Of a stretch of DNA of 11,387 nucleotides, positions 1-6,022 are shown in pieces. The position numbers and the translations under genes were made by a program. How positions within the stretch are numbered: the first letter of the stretch is position 1; every line of letters starts with the position of its first letter. The stretch covers positions 1 to 11,387 of the forward strand of contig CAIXHJ010000418.1 of NCBI GenBank assembly GCA_903919165.1, given 5' to 3'. Under the pieces are notes generated by a model. The model made no database searches and was not told where the DNA came from. It worked only from the letters and a program-made list of their open reading frames with translations. The stretch is from an uncultured Holophagaceae bacterium. GTDB lineage: Bacteria > Acidobacteriota > Holophagae > Holophagales > Holophagaceae.

Positions 1-606
1 CTTCTTGGCCAGGGTCTCGCTGTTGGCCACTTCCCACAACCTCGCCCAGAGGTCCTTTTCGAAGGGACTGGAGCCCGCCCGGCTCAGGTAGAGGGCGGGC
101 GTGACGCCATTCCGGTCCAGGTCGTAGCCGTCATCGGGCTTCACGCAGTTGGTGAAGACCCGCCGCAAGAGCATCAGGGCCTTGCCCCGCAAGGGATCGC
201 TCTCCTCCACGAAGTGGTCCTCGAACTTGATGACCAGCGTGTCCAAGTAGATCTCGTCGCCCTTGATCTCGAAGGTCCGCTGCGCGCCCAGCACCCCGCC
301 CTGGGGATCCAGCTCCGCGAACCGCAGCTTGTTGACGGTCTCGCCCGCGGCATCCTTGGTCTGGGAGAGTACCTCCAGCTGGGCGCGGCGCTCGGTGTAT
401 TCCAGCAGTTTCAGGTAGGTCTTGAGCTTGATGGCCTCCGTTTCCAGCTTGGCCACCTTGGCCTCCAGTTGCCGCCGGGGCGCCAGCACCAGCTGGTCCA
501 CCAGGTAGATGCTCCCCGCCACCACCCCCACCACCAGCACCGTCCCGAACAGGAACCGAACCGGGATGGCCCTTCTGGGGGTCTTGGCCGGGGCCTGGTC
601 GCTCAT
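1..606 (-). CDS. Unrecognised membrane-anchored coiled-coil protein (3' end beyond window)
   Basis: The frame is open for all 202 codons from the ATG at 606 down to base 1, so the C-terminus lies outside the window. The start is supported by GGAGG a few bases upstream. I do not recognise the family. A short polar N-terminus (MSDQAPAKTPRRAIPVRF) precedes one hydrophobic segment at about residues 17-38. A charged, Leu/Lys/Glu-rich stretch at about 42-82 looks like a coiled coil. A soluble region follows with a run of alternating hydrophobic residues (around EIYLDTLVIKFEDHFVEE) and a motif DDGYDLDRNGV. The predicted topology is a single-pass inner-membrane protein with the bulk outside the cytoplasm (inference). 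The real product is in a different frame from the longer antisense reading through 131-856. The coding assignment is solid and the function is unknown. Confidence 0.75.
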   Translation of the reverse strand, partial: MSDQAPAKTPRRAIPVRFLFGTVLVVGVVAGSIYLVDQLVLAPRRQLEAKVAKLETEAIKLKTYLKLLEYTERRAQLEVLSQTKDAAGETVNKLRFAELDPQGGVLGAQRTFEIKGDEIYLDTLVIKFEDHFVEESDPLRGKALMLLRRVFTNCVKPDDGYDLDRNGVTPALYLSRAGSSPFEKDLWARLWEVANSETLAKK

Positions 607-728
607 GGGAACCTCCGAGCGCGGGTGTCTGCTCATCTAAAGGATACGCCTGCGCCCAAACGGCGGCCCCGGGCCATCCAATCCTTTTCCTTGGGAGAAT
701 GTCCAGCTGAATATCTAACTTGGTCGTA

Positions 729-770
729 GGCGAACCCCATGGCCGAAAAGCCAGTGGTGCCAACGTTGGG
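729..770 (-). repeat. 42-bp dispersed imperfect repeat, copy 1
   Basis: It aligns without gaps to 2129-2170 with 32 of 42 identical bases by my count. The core is CCAGYGGTGCC, and most differences are transitions. Both copies lie upstream of a minus-strand gene (start codons at 606 and 2063) in the same orientation relative to it. It could be a dispersed non-coding repeat or a shared upstream regulatory element. Confidence 0.45.
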
Positions 771-857
771 ATGGTGATGGGGGAATGCGGTTGCCCGTAT
801 TTGTGCCCATCCTCCCGCGTACCCATCGGATCACCAGAACATCTGGGCCTCGGCATG

Positions 858-883
858 AAATAAAAGCTGCCTCACGCGGAGGC
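858..883 (-). terminator. Possible weak terminator on the minus strand
   Basis: Read on the minus strand, GCCTC, a 5-nt loop and GAGGC form a short GC stem, followed by AGCTTTTATTT. It lies about 120 bp beyond the stop of the deformylase frame. The stem is only 5 bp and sits within a repeat-like CTCACGCGGAGGCGCGGAGG tract, so it may be a repeat rather than a functional terminator. Confidence 0.3.
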
Positions 884-1001
884 GCGGAGGCGTGCGGCCC
901 CATCCTGCCTGGGTGCCGCCTTTGCAGGTTCGAGGAGCTGTTGCTTGCGTCTACCACGGTTGAATGAGCGTCAGCCCGAGTCAGATGGTGCCCTGAATGA
1001 C

Positions 1002-1528
1002 CTAGTCCACCTGGCTTTGGAAATGGGCCGGGGCGTCGTCAAAGGCAGAGCGGTAGATGATGCTCCGGGAATCCAGGGCCAGGTCCGTGGCCAGCACGCC
1101 GTCCAGGTGATCCAGCTCATGCTGAAGCAGTTCGGACTCCGCCTGGCCCACCTTCTCCCAGGCCTGGTGCTGCCCCAGTTCGTCCAGGAAGCTGATGGAG
1201 ATCAAGAGGTGGCGGCGCACCTTCACCAGGAGTTCGGGGAAGCACATGCAGTCGTCCCAGAGGGTGAAGGTCTCCTGGCTGCGCCACCCGATCACGGGGT
1301 TGATGGGGGAATGCGTGCCCGCACCCAGGTTGAGGGCGATGAAGCGCCGGGGATGCCGATCTGGGGTGCCGCGATCCCCCGTCCGAGGCCACGCTCGGCG
1401 CGGAAGACGTCCAGGGCAGCCTTGAGCCGCGCGTTCTCCCGGCGGAAGTCCGGGTCGGCCACATCCTGGATGGGCTTGCAGACCACCCTCAGGCGGGGGT
1501 CCCCGAGGACGAGCACTCGGTCAGTCAT
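1002..1528 (-). pseudogene. def: Divergent peptide deformylase interrupted by a -1 frameshift
   Basis: Peptide deformylase removes the N-formyl group from nascent proteins and needs three metal ligands. Reading from the ATG at 1528 gives a typical N-terminus (MTDRVLVLGDPRLR) and motif 1, GRGIAAPQIGIP. The frame then drifts and stops at 1292. Adding one C (a G on the plus strand) to the four-base run at 1349-1352 continues the protein as RRFIALNLGAGTHSPINPVI and on to motif 2, in the divergent form DDCMC in place of EGCLS, and motif 3, QHELDHLDG. The repaired gene is 528 nt, giving 175 residues, a normal length for the family. All three motifs and both metal-binding His are preserved, so the break is recent or a homopolymer sequencing error. 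AAAGGAAAG precedes the ATG. The divergent motif 2 suggests a secondary, type III-like deformylase rather than the housekeeping copy (inference). Confidence 0.85.
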
Positions 1529-1625
1529 GCTTTCCTTTCAGGGCGGGTGGATGGGCCTTGCAGCGACTTCGCCGGCGAGCGATTGAATCGAAGGGGGCAG
1601 GGCGCGTCCCGTTCACCGGTACCGC

Positions 1626-2063
1626 TTACCGGTATACCAGCACGGGTATCTTGCTATGGGTCAAGACCTTTTGAGTCTCGCTGCCGAGGAGGAGCCCCTG
1701 CATGCCTCTCCGACCGTGGGACGCCATCATGATGAGGTCGCAGTGTTTTTCTTCGGCGGCTTGGATGATCGCCTCATAGGGATGGTCGCTGGTCGCCAAT
1801 GCGGTGTCGCAGGCTACCCCCGCTGCCTTTGCCGCCTTCTCAACCACGGCGAGGAACTGGTCCGCGTGGGCCCTGCAGTCCTTTGCGAACTCTTCCTTCG
1901 TGTCCTCCACCATCTCCGTCCGGTAGGCGAAGATGTGGAATTCGGGCATCACATAGAAGCCCGTGATTCTGGCATTAAGGCTCTTGGCGAACTCCACACC
2001 TTTCTGAACCGCGGCTTCGGATAATTTAGAGCCGTCGATGGGCAGTAGAAGATGCTTGAACAT
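1626..2063 (-). CDS. Universal stress protein (UspA family)
   Basis: It encodes 145 residues, the usual length of a single-domain Usp, a soluble cytoplasmic protein linked to stress survival. The N-terminus FKHLLLPIDGSKLSEAA is the typical first strand with the Asp of the nucleotide pocket. Near the C-terminus, ASHGRRGMQGLLLGS followed by IPVLVYR matches the ATP-binding signature G-x2-G-x9-G-S/T, with Ala in place of the first Gly. This suggests an ATP-binding type Usp (inference from the motif). The start is supported by a strong AGGAGGAG upstream of the ATG at 2063. It precedes the deformylase frame on the same strand by 97 bp, so the two could be co-transcribed. It is divergent from the DUF2911 gene. 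Confidence 0.93.
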   Translation of the reverse strand: MFKHLLLPIDGSKLSEAAVQKGVEFAKSLNARITGFYVMPEFHIFAYRTEMVEDTKEEFAKDCRAHADQFLAVVEKAAKAAGVACDTALATSDHPYEAIIQAAEEKHCDLIMMASHGRRGMQGLLLGSETQKVLTHSKIPVLVYR

Positions 2064-2128
2064 GTTCTCCTCCTGTTGGGTTGGGGGATGACTTCACAGG
2101 ACACATGGTGATGCCTTACTCGACATCA

Positions 2129-2170
2129 GGCGAGCCGCATAACCGGAAGGCCAGCGGTGCCGATGTGGGG
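2129..2170 (-). repeat. 42-bp dispersed imperfect repeat, copy 2
   Basis: This is the partner of 729-770 (32 of 42 identical, no gaps). It ends about 66 bp upstream of the Usp start codon at 2063. It contains CCGGAAGGCCAGCGGTGCC, which can form short local inverted pairings (GGC with GCC) but no long stem. Confidence 0.45.
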
Positions 2171-2184
2171 CTTGTGAGGCGGTA

Positions 2185-2217
2185 TTTCGCGTCCATCCGT
2201 TTTCATCCATGGCTCCA
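2185..2217 (+). repeat. 10-bp-phased repeat block, TTCATC family
   Basis: Degenerate 10-bp units such as TCCATCCGTT and TTCATCCATG are followed by GCTCCA. The same arrangement (about three units, then a TTCCA-like end) recurs at 3585-3620 and 3632-3667. The position is intergenic. Confidence 0.55.
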
Positions 2218-2319
2218 AAGGCACTTCAAGCCACGGCTTACCCCTGGAATCGCACCAGTCGCTTCCCCCCATTTCCCTTTCAAGAGGCTTTCGGGGCAGT
2301 ATGCTTCCGGAGGTGTTCC

Positions 2320-3348
2320 ATGCGTCGCATCGCCCTTGCTCTATTTGCCGCCGCCCCCGTGCTCTTCGCCCAGGCGCCAGCCCTCTTATTTCCCGATGCC
2401 AGTCCCCGGGCCCAGGTCAGCCAGAAGGTGGGGCTGACGGACATTGACGTGACCTACCACCGCCCCGCGGTGAAAGGCCGAAAGGTCTGGGGCGGGCTCG
2501 TGCCCTACGGCCAGGTCTGGCGGGCCGGGGCCAACGAGAACACTGTCGTCGCCTTCTCCACGGCCGTCACCGTGGGGAGCACCACCCTGCCCGCGGGGCG
2601 CTACGGCCTCCACATGGTGCCCACGGCCATGACCTGGACCGTGATCTTCAGCAGCCAGTCCCACGGCTGGGGCAGCTACAGCTACGACCCCAAGGAGGAC
2701 CTGGCCAAGGTGCAGGTGACCCCCGTACCCGCCGAGCCCATGGAGCGCCTCGCCTACACCTTCGACGATCCCACTGAAACGGGCGTCACCCTCTCCCTGC
2801 GCTGGGAGCAGCTGCGGGTGCCCATTCCCATCGTGGTGGACACGAGGCAGGTGGTGGTGGCCAGCCTGCGGGAACAGTTGCGGTGTCTCCACCAGTTCTT
2901 CCCGGAGACCTGGAGCGGCGCCGCAGGCTGGTGCCTGCGTAATGACGTGAACCTGGACGAGGCCATGACCTGGGTGGACCGCTCCCTGGTCCTGCGGGAA
3001 AGTTATGCGGGCCTGCGCATCAAGGCGGCGCTGATCGAGAAGAAGGGGGACGCCAGGGGCGCTGAGGCCTTGCGGGCGAAGGCCCTGACCATCGCCACGG
3101 AGGCGGAGCTGAACCAGGCCGGCTACGGGCTCCTGGGCCAGAACAAGCTGGACGAGGCCATCGCCCTCTTCCAGCGCAACGTCAAGGAGCACCCCGACTC
3201 CTGGAACGTCTACGACAGCCTCGCCGAAGCCTACGCCCTCAAGGGAGACAAGGCCCAGTCCGCCGCCAACTACCGCAAGGCCCTCGACATGGTGAAGGCG
3301 GAGGACCAGCGCGTCCGGATCCAGGAGGAGCTCGCCAAGCTCAAGTAG
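2320..3348 (+). CDS. Secreted DUF2911 protein with C-terminal TPR repeats
   Basis: The chosen start is the ATG at 2320, with GGAGG 6 bp upstream, giving 342 residues. A typical signal peptide follows at once (MRRIALALFAAAPVLFAQA), so the product is exported. Residues of about 25-175 match DUF2911: a YHRP-type segment, GRKVWGGLVPYGQVWRAGAN, TTLPAGRYGLHMVP, a WTVIF strand, a GWGSY motif, and a closing segment around TLSLRWEQLRVPI. The C-terminal third is helical with TPR-like units at about 265-294 (LDEAIALFQRNVKEHPDSW) and 296-329 (NVYDSLAEAYALKGDKAQSA). DUF2911 has no established biochemical role that I know. The TPR part suggests a protein-protein contact surface in the periplasm (inference). 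The gene is monocistronic in appearance, and a repeat-rich gap follows. Confidence 0.9.
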   Translation: MRRIALALFAAAPVLFAQAPALLFPDASPRAQVSQKVGLTDIDVTYHRPAVKGRKVWGGLVPYGQVWRAGANENTVVAFSTAVTVGSTTLPAGRYGLHMVPTAMTWTVIFSSQSHGWGSYSYDPKEDLAKVQVTPVPAEPMERLAYTFDDPTETGVTLSLRWEQLRVPIPIVVDTRQVVVASLREQLRCLHQFFPETWSGAAGWCLRNDVNLDEAMTWVDRSLVLRESYAGLRIKAALIEKKGDARGAEALRAKALTIATEAELNQAGYGLLGQNKLDEAIALFQRNVKEHPDSWNVYDSLAEAYALKGDKAQSAANYRKALDMVKAEDQRVRIQEELAKLK

Positions 3349-3390
3349 ATTTGGCGACCCACCCCGCTCGACCAACGCAAGCATGCTTTG

Positions 3391-3421
3391 CTTTGTGGGC
3401 TATGTGCCCTTTGTGGCTAAT
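3391..3421 (-). repeat. CCACAAAG-type 10-bp-phased block, inverted copy
   Basis: Read on the minus strand, this segment aligns with 3523-3553 at 23 of 31 positions. It starts ATTAGCCACAAAGGG and keeps 10-bp spacing of CACAAAG-like units. The two copies are inverted around about 100 bp. Confidence 0.5.
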
Positions 3422-3522
3422 CCCGCTGAGTGCTCGCTCCCATTCCCTGGAACAGCAGCCACAGAATTCTTGTGGTGGAAAGTCTACGGTTCAAATGGCC
3501 GCAGCATCATTTGGGAAAGGCG

Positions 3523-3557
3523 ATTGGCCACAAAGAACACCAAGGGAACAAAGGGGA
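3523..3557 (+). repeat. CCACAAAG-type 10-bp-phased block, direct copy
   Basis: Three degenerate 10-bp units begin with CCACAAAGAA at 3528 and end at 3557. The partner of 3391-3421 in inverted orientation. Confidence 0.5.
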
Positions 3558-3584
3558 ACCGCCCCACTCGGACCCATCAGCTTT

Positions 3585-3620
3585 TTATCGGTGTTCATCG
3601 GAGTTCATCGGTGGTTTCCA
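3585..3620 (+). repeat. TTCATCGGTG-type tandem 10-bp units
   Basis: Three consecutive 10-bp units (3585-3594, 3595-3604, 3605-3614) read close to TTCATCGGTG, then GTTTCCA closes the block. The layout matches the neighbouring block at 3632-3667 and the one at 2185-2217. Confidence 0.65.
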
Positions 3621-3631
3621 GGCAGTTGTCT

Positions 3632-3667
3632 TTCGTCTGTGTCCATCTGCGTTCATCTGTGGTTCCA
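3632..3667 (+). repeat. TTCATCTGTG-type tandem 10-bp units
   Basis: Three 10-bp units (3632-3641, 3642-3651, 3652-3661) read close to TCCATCTGCG or TTCATCTGTG and end in GTTCCA. It is a second version of the block just upstream, with CTG replacing CGG inside each unit. Confidence 0.65.
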
Positions 3668-3709
3668 ACTGTCTTTCTTCTCTGTGGCACTGAGTGAACG
3701 CTGGTTTGC

Positions 3710-3715
3710 TATGCT
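3710..3715 (+). promoter_or_regulatory. Candidate -10 hexamer of a leaderless hydrolase transcript
   Basis: TATGCT ends 7 nt before the ATG at 3723, and no Shine-Dalgarno is seen before that ATG. Transcription starting about 7 nt after the hexamer would begin at or next to the start codon. No good -35 is visible. Confidence 0.35.
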
Positions 3716-3722
3716 CCGCTCC

Positions 3723-4706
3723 ATGAGACCGACCGCCCTCGCCCTCCTGTTGCTGTTCTCGCCCGCCTTCGCACAGTCGCTCAACCCTGAGCCTCTTGGC
3801 ATCGCGTTGGAGAACTACGCCTATCCCCATCCCGTGCGCTTCTTCCCCGTCACGGTCGAGGGCCAGGACCTGCGCATGGCGTACATGGACGTGGCGGCCA
3901 CGGGCTCGGCCAACGGGCAGACGGTGCTGCTGCTCCACGGGAAGAACTTCTTCGGATCCTACTGGGCGGCCACCATCCAGGCGCTCACAGCGGCGGGCTA
4001 TCGCGTGGTGGTGCCGGATCAGCTCGGCTTCGGCAAGTCCGCCAAGCCCGACATCCACTACAGCTTCGAGCTGCTGGCCCAGACCACCAAGGCTCTGCTG
4101 GACAGCCTCGGCGTGGCGAAGGCGACCGTGGTGGGCCACTCCATGGGCGGCATGCTGGCGGTGCGCTACGTGCTGCTGTATCCGGCGGCCACCACGCGCC
4201 TGGTGCTGGAGAATCCCCTCGGCCTGGAGGACTACCGGGTCAAGGTGCCCTTCACCAGCGTGGACGCCACGTACAAAACGATGCTCACGCCCACCCGGGA
4301 GGGCCTGGAGCGCTTCTACCGCTCCTACTTCGGCACCTGGAGGCCCGAGTTCGGGATCTGGTCCGAGCTGGCCTGGCGGACCACCTTCAGCGGCGAGTGG
4401 CCCCGGGCGGCGAAAGCATCGGCCCTCACCTACGACATGATCTTCACCCAGCCCGTGGTGCAGGACCTGCCACGCATCACCGTGCCCACCCTGCTGATCA
4501 TCGGGCAGGCAGACCGCACCACCCTGGGCCGGGGGGCCTTGGCACCCGAAGTGCTGGCCACCCTGGGCCGCTTTCCTGAGCTGGGCCGCAGAGCCCAGGC
4601 CGCCATTCCCGGCGCCAAGCTGGTAGAGATCGATGGGGTGGGCCACATCTCCCACCTGGAGTCGCCCGAGCGGTTCCACGCGGCCCTGCGGGAGTTTCTG
4701 AAGTAG
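3723..4706 (+). CDS. Exported alpha/beta-fold hydrolase
   Basis: It encodes 327 residues from the ATG at 3723; an ATG at 3711 would add four residues (MLRS). The N-terminus MRPTALALLLLFSPAFAQS is a signal peptide, so the enzyme acts outside the cytoplasm. The alpha/beta-hydrolase features are in order: the HG oxyanion-hole motif (His72-Gly73, LLLHGKNFFGSYW), an RVVVPDQLGFGKS strand-loop, the nucleophile elbow GHSMGG with Ser140, the acid Asp264 in IIGQADRTT, and His308 in GVGHISHLE. The catalytic triad is therefore complete. A cap region lies at about 170-240. The overall look is that of proline iminopeptidase/haloalkane-dehalogenase-like family members, but the substrate cannot be read from sequence. 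The NlpC/P60 gene starts 38 bp after the stop, on the same strand. Confidence 0.92.
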   Translation: MRPTALALLLLFSPAFAQSLNPEPLGIALENYAYPHPVRFFPVTVEGQDLRMAYMDVAATGSANGQTVLLLHGKNFFGSYWAATIQALTAAGYRVVVPDQLGFGKSAKPDIHYSFELLAQTTKALLDSLGVAKATVVGHSMGGMLAVRYVLLYPAATTRLVLENPLGLEDYRVKVPFTSVDATYKTMLTPTREGLERFYRSYFGTWRPEFGIWSELAWRTTFSGEWPRAAKASALTYDMIFTQPVVQDLPRITVPTLLIIGQADRTTLGRGALAPEVLATLGRFPELGRRAQAAIPGAKLVEIDGVGHISHLESPERFHAALREFLK

Positions 4707-4732
4707 GCGCCGGTCTGAACGTCTCCACTTGG

Positions 4733-4738
4733 TAGCAT
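4733..4738 (+). promoter_or_regulatory. Candidate -10 hexamer just before the NlpC/P60 gene
   Basis: TAGCAT ends 6 nt before the ATG at 4745 and no Shine-Dalgarno is present, the same arrangement as at 3710-3715 and 6485-6490. A leaderless transcript independent of the upstream hydrolase is possible. Confidence 0.33.
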
Positions 4739-4744
4739 CTCTGC

Positions 4745-5542
4745 ATGCTCCCCTTCAAGCATATGCGGCGCCTGAGGCTGGCCCCCACGCTGGCGGCAGG
4801 CCTGTTGCTGATCACCGCCTGCTCGCGTGCGCCACGACCGTTGCCCGAGCGTCAGCCACTGGCAGTTCCGTCGGCCAAGGCCCTTCCCCGTTTGGGCTAC
4901 ACGCTGCAGGCGGGCGCCTTCGCGAAGGTGGAGAACGCCGCGCGATTCTCGGAAGCGCTGCAGGCCCAGGGCCTGGAGGCCGCCTACTACGCCTCAGGCG
5001 ACGGCCTCTACCGGGTGCGCTTCGGAGACTTCGCCACCAAGGAGAAGGCCAGGGCCCGGGGCGAGACTCTGAGGGCTGCGGGCGTGATCGAAGCCTTCTG
5101 GGTGGTGGCGCCGGATGGCTCGGCCCCGGCGGCTCCGGGCCCGGTCCGCATCCGCCCCACGGATGAGCGGGGCCTGCGGGCCAGCCTGGTGGAATCCGCC
5201 CGGGGCTACCTGGGCGTGCCCTACCTCTTCGGCGGCACCACGGAGCGGGGCTTCGACTGCAGCGGCCTCACAGGGGCCGTGTATCGGCTGAACGGGATGC
5301 GGCTTCCGCGCTCCTCCCAGGCCCAGTTCGAGGTGGGCAACCCGGTGGATCTGGACAGGGCCCAGGCCGGTGACCTCCTCTTCTTCGCCACGGGAGGCGG
5401 GGGCCGGGTGAGCCATGTGGGGCTCTACCTGGGCCAGAGGGCCTTCATCCATGCCCCTCGATCCGGACAGAGCATTCGCCAAGATGACCTCTCGGACCGT
5501 TACTACCGGAATGTCTTCGTGGGGGCCCGGAGCTACCTCTAA
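4745..5542 (+). CDS. SPOR-NlpC/P60 lipoprotein, probable murein endopeptidase
   Basis: It encodes 265 residues. The N-terminus has a basic start, a hydrophobic core and the lipobox LITAC, so it is a predicted lipoprotein. Residues of about 50-120 form a SPOR-like domain (LGYTLQAGAFAKVENAARF, then GLYRVRFGDFATKEKA), a fold that binds denuded glycan strands of peptidoglycan. From about 145 to the end there is an NlpC/P60 domain: the YLGVPYLFGGTTERGFDCSG segment with catalytic Cys172, His224 in SHVGLYLG, and His236 in FIHAPRSG. Known members cleave D-Glu-to-diamino-acid bonds in stem peptides. The combination suggests cell-wall remodelling at septal or denuded peptidoglycan (inference). The ATG at 4745 has no Shine-Dalgarno; a start at Met7 is possible but would also lack one. 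Confidence 0.93.
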   Translation: MLPFKHMRRLRLAPTLAAGLLLITACSRAPRPLPERQPLAVPSAKALPRLGYTLQAGAFAKVENAARFSEALQAQGLEAAYYASGDGLYRVRFGDFATKEKARARGETLRAAGVIEAFWVVAPDGSAPAAPGPVRIRPTDERGLRASLVESARGYLGVPYLFGGTTERGFDCSGLTGAVYRLNGMRLPRSSQAQFEVGNPVDLDRAQAGDLLFFATGGGGRVSHVGLYLGQRAFIHAPRSGQSIRQDDLSDRYYRNVFVGARSYL

Positions 5543-5568
5543 ACAGAGTGCTTGGGATTCTTTTTCTC

Positions 5569-5596
5569 CCTAGATCGATTTTTTGAAAATCCTAGG
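5569..5596. promoter_or_regulatory. AT-rich imperfect inverted repeat upstream of the cold-shock gene
   Basis: CCTAG, a 3-nt bulge, GATTTT, loop TTG, AAAATC and CTAGG can pair as an 11-bp bulged stem. It overlaps the proposed -35 hexamer of the cold-shock gene and starts 27 bp after the NlpC/P60 stop. It could be an operator, or a terminator-like structure of the upstream gene; it has no clean trailing T-run on the plus strand. Confidence 0.35.
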
Positions 5597-5613
5597 CAGA
5601 AAGGCCCTACACT
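5583..5613 (+). promoter_or_regulatory. Candidate promoter of the cold-shock gene
   Basis: TTGAAA (5583-5588) and TACACT (5608-5613) are separated by 19 bp. The predicted transcript start near 5620 leaves a leader of about 92 nt before the ATG at 5712. The spacer is 2 bp longer than ideal. Confidence 0.4.
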
Positions 5614-5619
5614 GATGAA

Positions 5620-5638
5620 GCCCGTCTGTTGTACGGGC
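5620..5638 (+). promoter_or_regulatory. Stem-loop at the 5' end of the cold-shock leader
   Basis: GCCCGT (5620-5625) and ACGGGC (5633-5638) form a perfect 6-bp stem with a 7-nt loop, right at the predicted transcript start. Long structured leaders are known for cspA-type genes, where they respond to temperature. The function here is inference. Confidence 0.35.
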
Positions 5639-5711
5639 AGAACAAGCGCTGCTGCCTCGCCTGGAAGGGACATCGCATTCATATCCAGGACGAAGAAAGC
5701 AGGAAGTCATC

Positions 5712-5915
5712 ATGGCTCAAGGTACTGTCAAGTGGTTCAACGCCGAAAAGGGTTTCGGATTCATCACCCCCGATGAGGGTGGTGCCGATCTTTTCGTTCA
5801 TCATTCCGCGATCGAGACCACGGGTTTCCGTACCCTGGACGAGAATCAGCGCGTCAGCTTCAACGTGGGACAGGGCCAGAAGGGCCCCCAGGCGACCAAC
5901 GTCACCAAGATCTAG
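5712..5915 (+). CDS. Cold-shock protein (CspA family)
   Basis: It encodes 67 residues, the standard length for a single cold-shock domain. Both RNA-binding motifs are present: RNP1 as KGFGFI (about residues 15-20) and RNP2 as LFVHHSAI (about 27-34). The N-terminus AQGTVKWFNAEKGFGFI and the C-terminus GPQATNVTKI are family-typical. These proteins bind single-stranded RNA and DNA and act as RNA chaperones. AGGAAG lies 6 nt before the ATG. The gene has its own candidate promoter, a leader of about 92 nt and a strong terminator, so it is a single-gene unit. Confidence 0.97.
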   Translation: MAQGTVKWFNAEKGFGFITPDEGGADLFVHHSAIETTGFRTLDENQRVSFNVGQGQKGPQATNVTKI

Positions 5916-5933
5916 TCCCAGCGTTTGACCCAC

Positions 5934-5965
5934 AGCCGGCCTCCTTCGGGAGGCCGGTTTGTTTT
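5934..5965 (+). terminator. Rho-independent terminator of the cold-shock gene
   Basis: CCGGCCTCC (5936-5944), the stable tetraloop TTCG, and GGAGGCCGG (5949-5957) form a perfect 9-bp stem, extendable by a G-U and an A-U pair. It is followed by TTTGTTTT. It starts 18 bp after the stop codon. Confidence 0.92.
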
Positions 5966-6022
5966 GGCATCCATACACAAGCTGCGTCTGGCGGCCACAA
6001 GGCTGGAATCAGTTTTCTTCCC

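Larger units (their letters stand above)
607..1001. other. Non-coding gap with repeat fragments
   Basis: This 395-bp interval separates the start of the membrane protein at 606 from the end of the deformylase at 1002. Short frames cross it on both strands, but none has a ribosome-binding site or recognisable protein. It must hold the promoter of the minus-strand gene starting at 606; I could not pick a convincing -35/-10 pair. It contains a 42-bp dispersed repeat (729-770) and a small repeat-derived hairpin (869-883). Confidence 0.6.
2064..2319. promoter_or_regulatory. Divergent intergenic region between the Usp and DUF2911-TPR genes
   Basis: These 256 bp separate two genes that start outwards, so promoters for both strands must lie here. 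I could not define a convincing -35/-10 pair. The interval holds the second copy of the 42-bp repeat (2129-2170) and a TTCATC-type repeat block (2185-2217). Frames that extend the DUF2911 protein upstream to 2209 run through the repeat block and are probably untranslated. Confidence 0.45.
3349..3722. other. Repeat-rich intergenic region
   Basis: No gene is apparent in these 374 bp. Open frames crossing it, including the long 5' extension of the hydrolase frame back to 3351, translate repeat sequence and lack ribosome-binding sites. It holds an inverted pair of CCACAAAG-type blocks (3391-3421 and 3523-3557) and two TTCATC-type blocks (3585-3620 and 3632-3667). The block between the inverted pair (3422-3522) shows nothing I recognise beyond a short CCACA/TGTGG pairing around an EcoRI-like GAATTC near 3461-3478. 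Confidence 0.6.

Noticed and set aside
131..856. 241-residue minus-strand frame overlapping the left-end gene
   Set aside because: It is in a different frame from the SD-led ATG at 606. Its product is low-complexity Gly/Pro/Arg-rich, as expected for a shadow in GC-rich DNA.
775..1315. Exact 15-bp match (TGATGGGGGAATGCG) at 775-789 and 1301-1315
   Set aside because: One copy is in the deformylase coding region and the other is intergenic; flanks do not align well and the translation outside does not resemble deformylase, so it is probably chance.
1292..1360. Programmed frameshift in the deformylase
   Set aside because: No slippery heptamer with a downstream structure was seen, and deformylases are not known to use recoding; a plain deletion or sequencing error is simpler.
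2386..3384. 332-residue minus-strand frame antisense to the DUF2911-TPR gene
   Set aside because: No recognisable domain, biased composition, and the plus strand has a clear protein with signal peptide and RBS.
3387..3667. CRISPR array
   Set aside because: The units are about 10 bp and contiguous, with no unique spacers of 30-40 bp and no cas genes nearby.
3351..3722. 5' extension of the hydrolase by about 124 residues
   Set aside because: It would translate the intergenic repeat blocks and place the signal peptide in the middle of the protein.
3585..4679. 364-residue minus-strand frame antisense to the hydrolase
   Set aside because: It begins inside repeat sequence, is rich in Gly/His/Gln, and mirrors a gene with a complete catalytic triad.
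5552..5776. 74-residue frame running from upstream into the cold-shock gene
   Set aside because: Its start lies before the predicted transcript start and it overlaps the cold-shock gene out of frame with no RBS.
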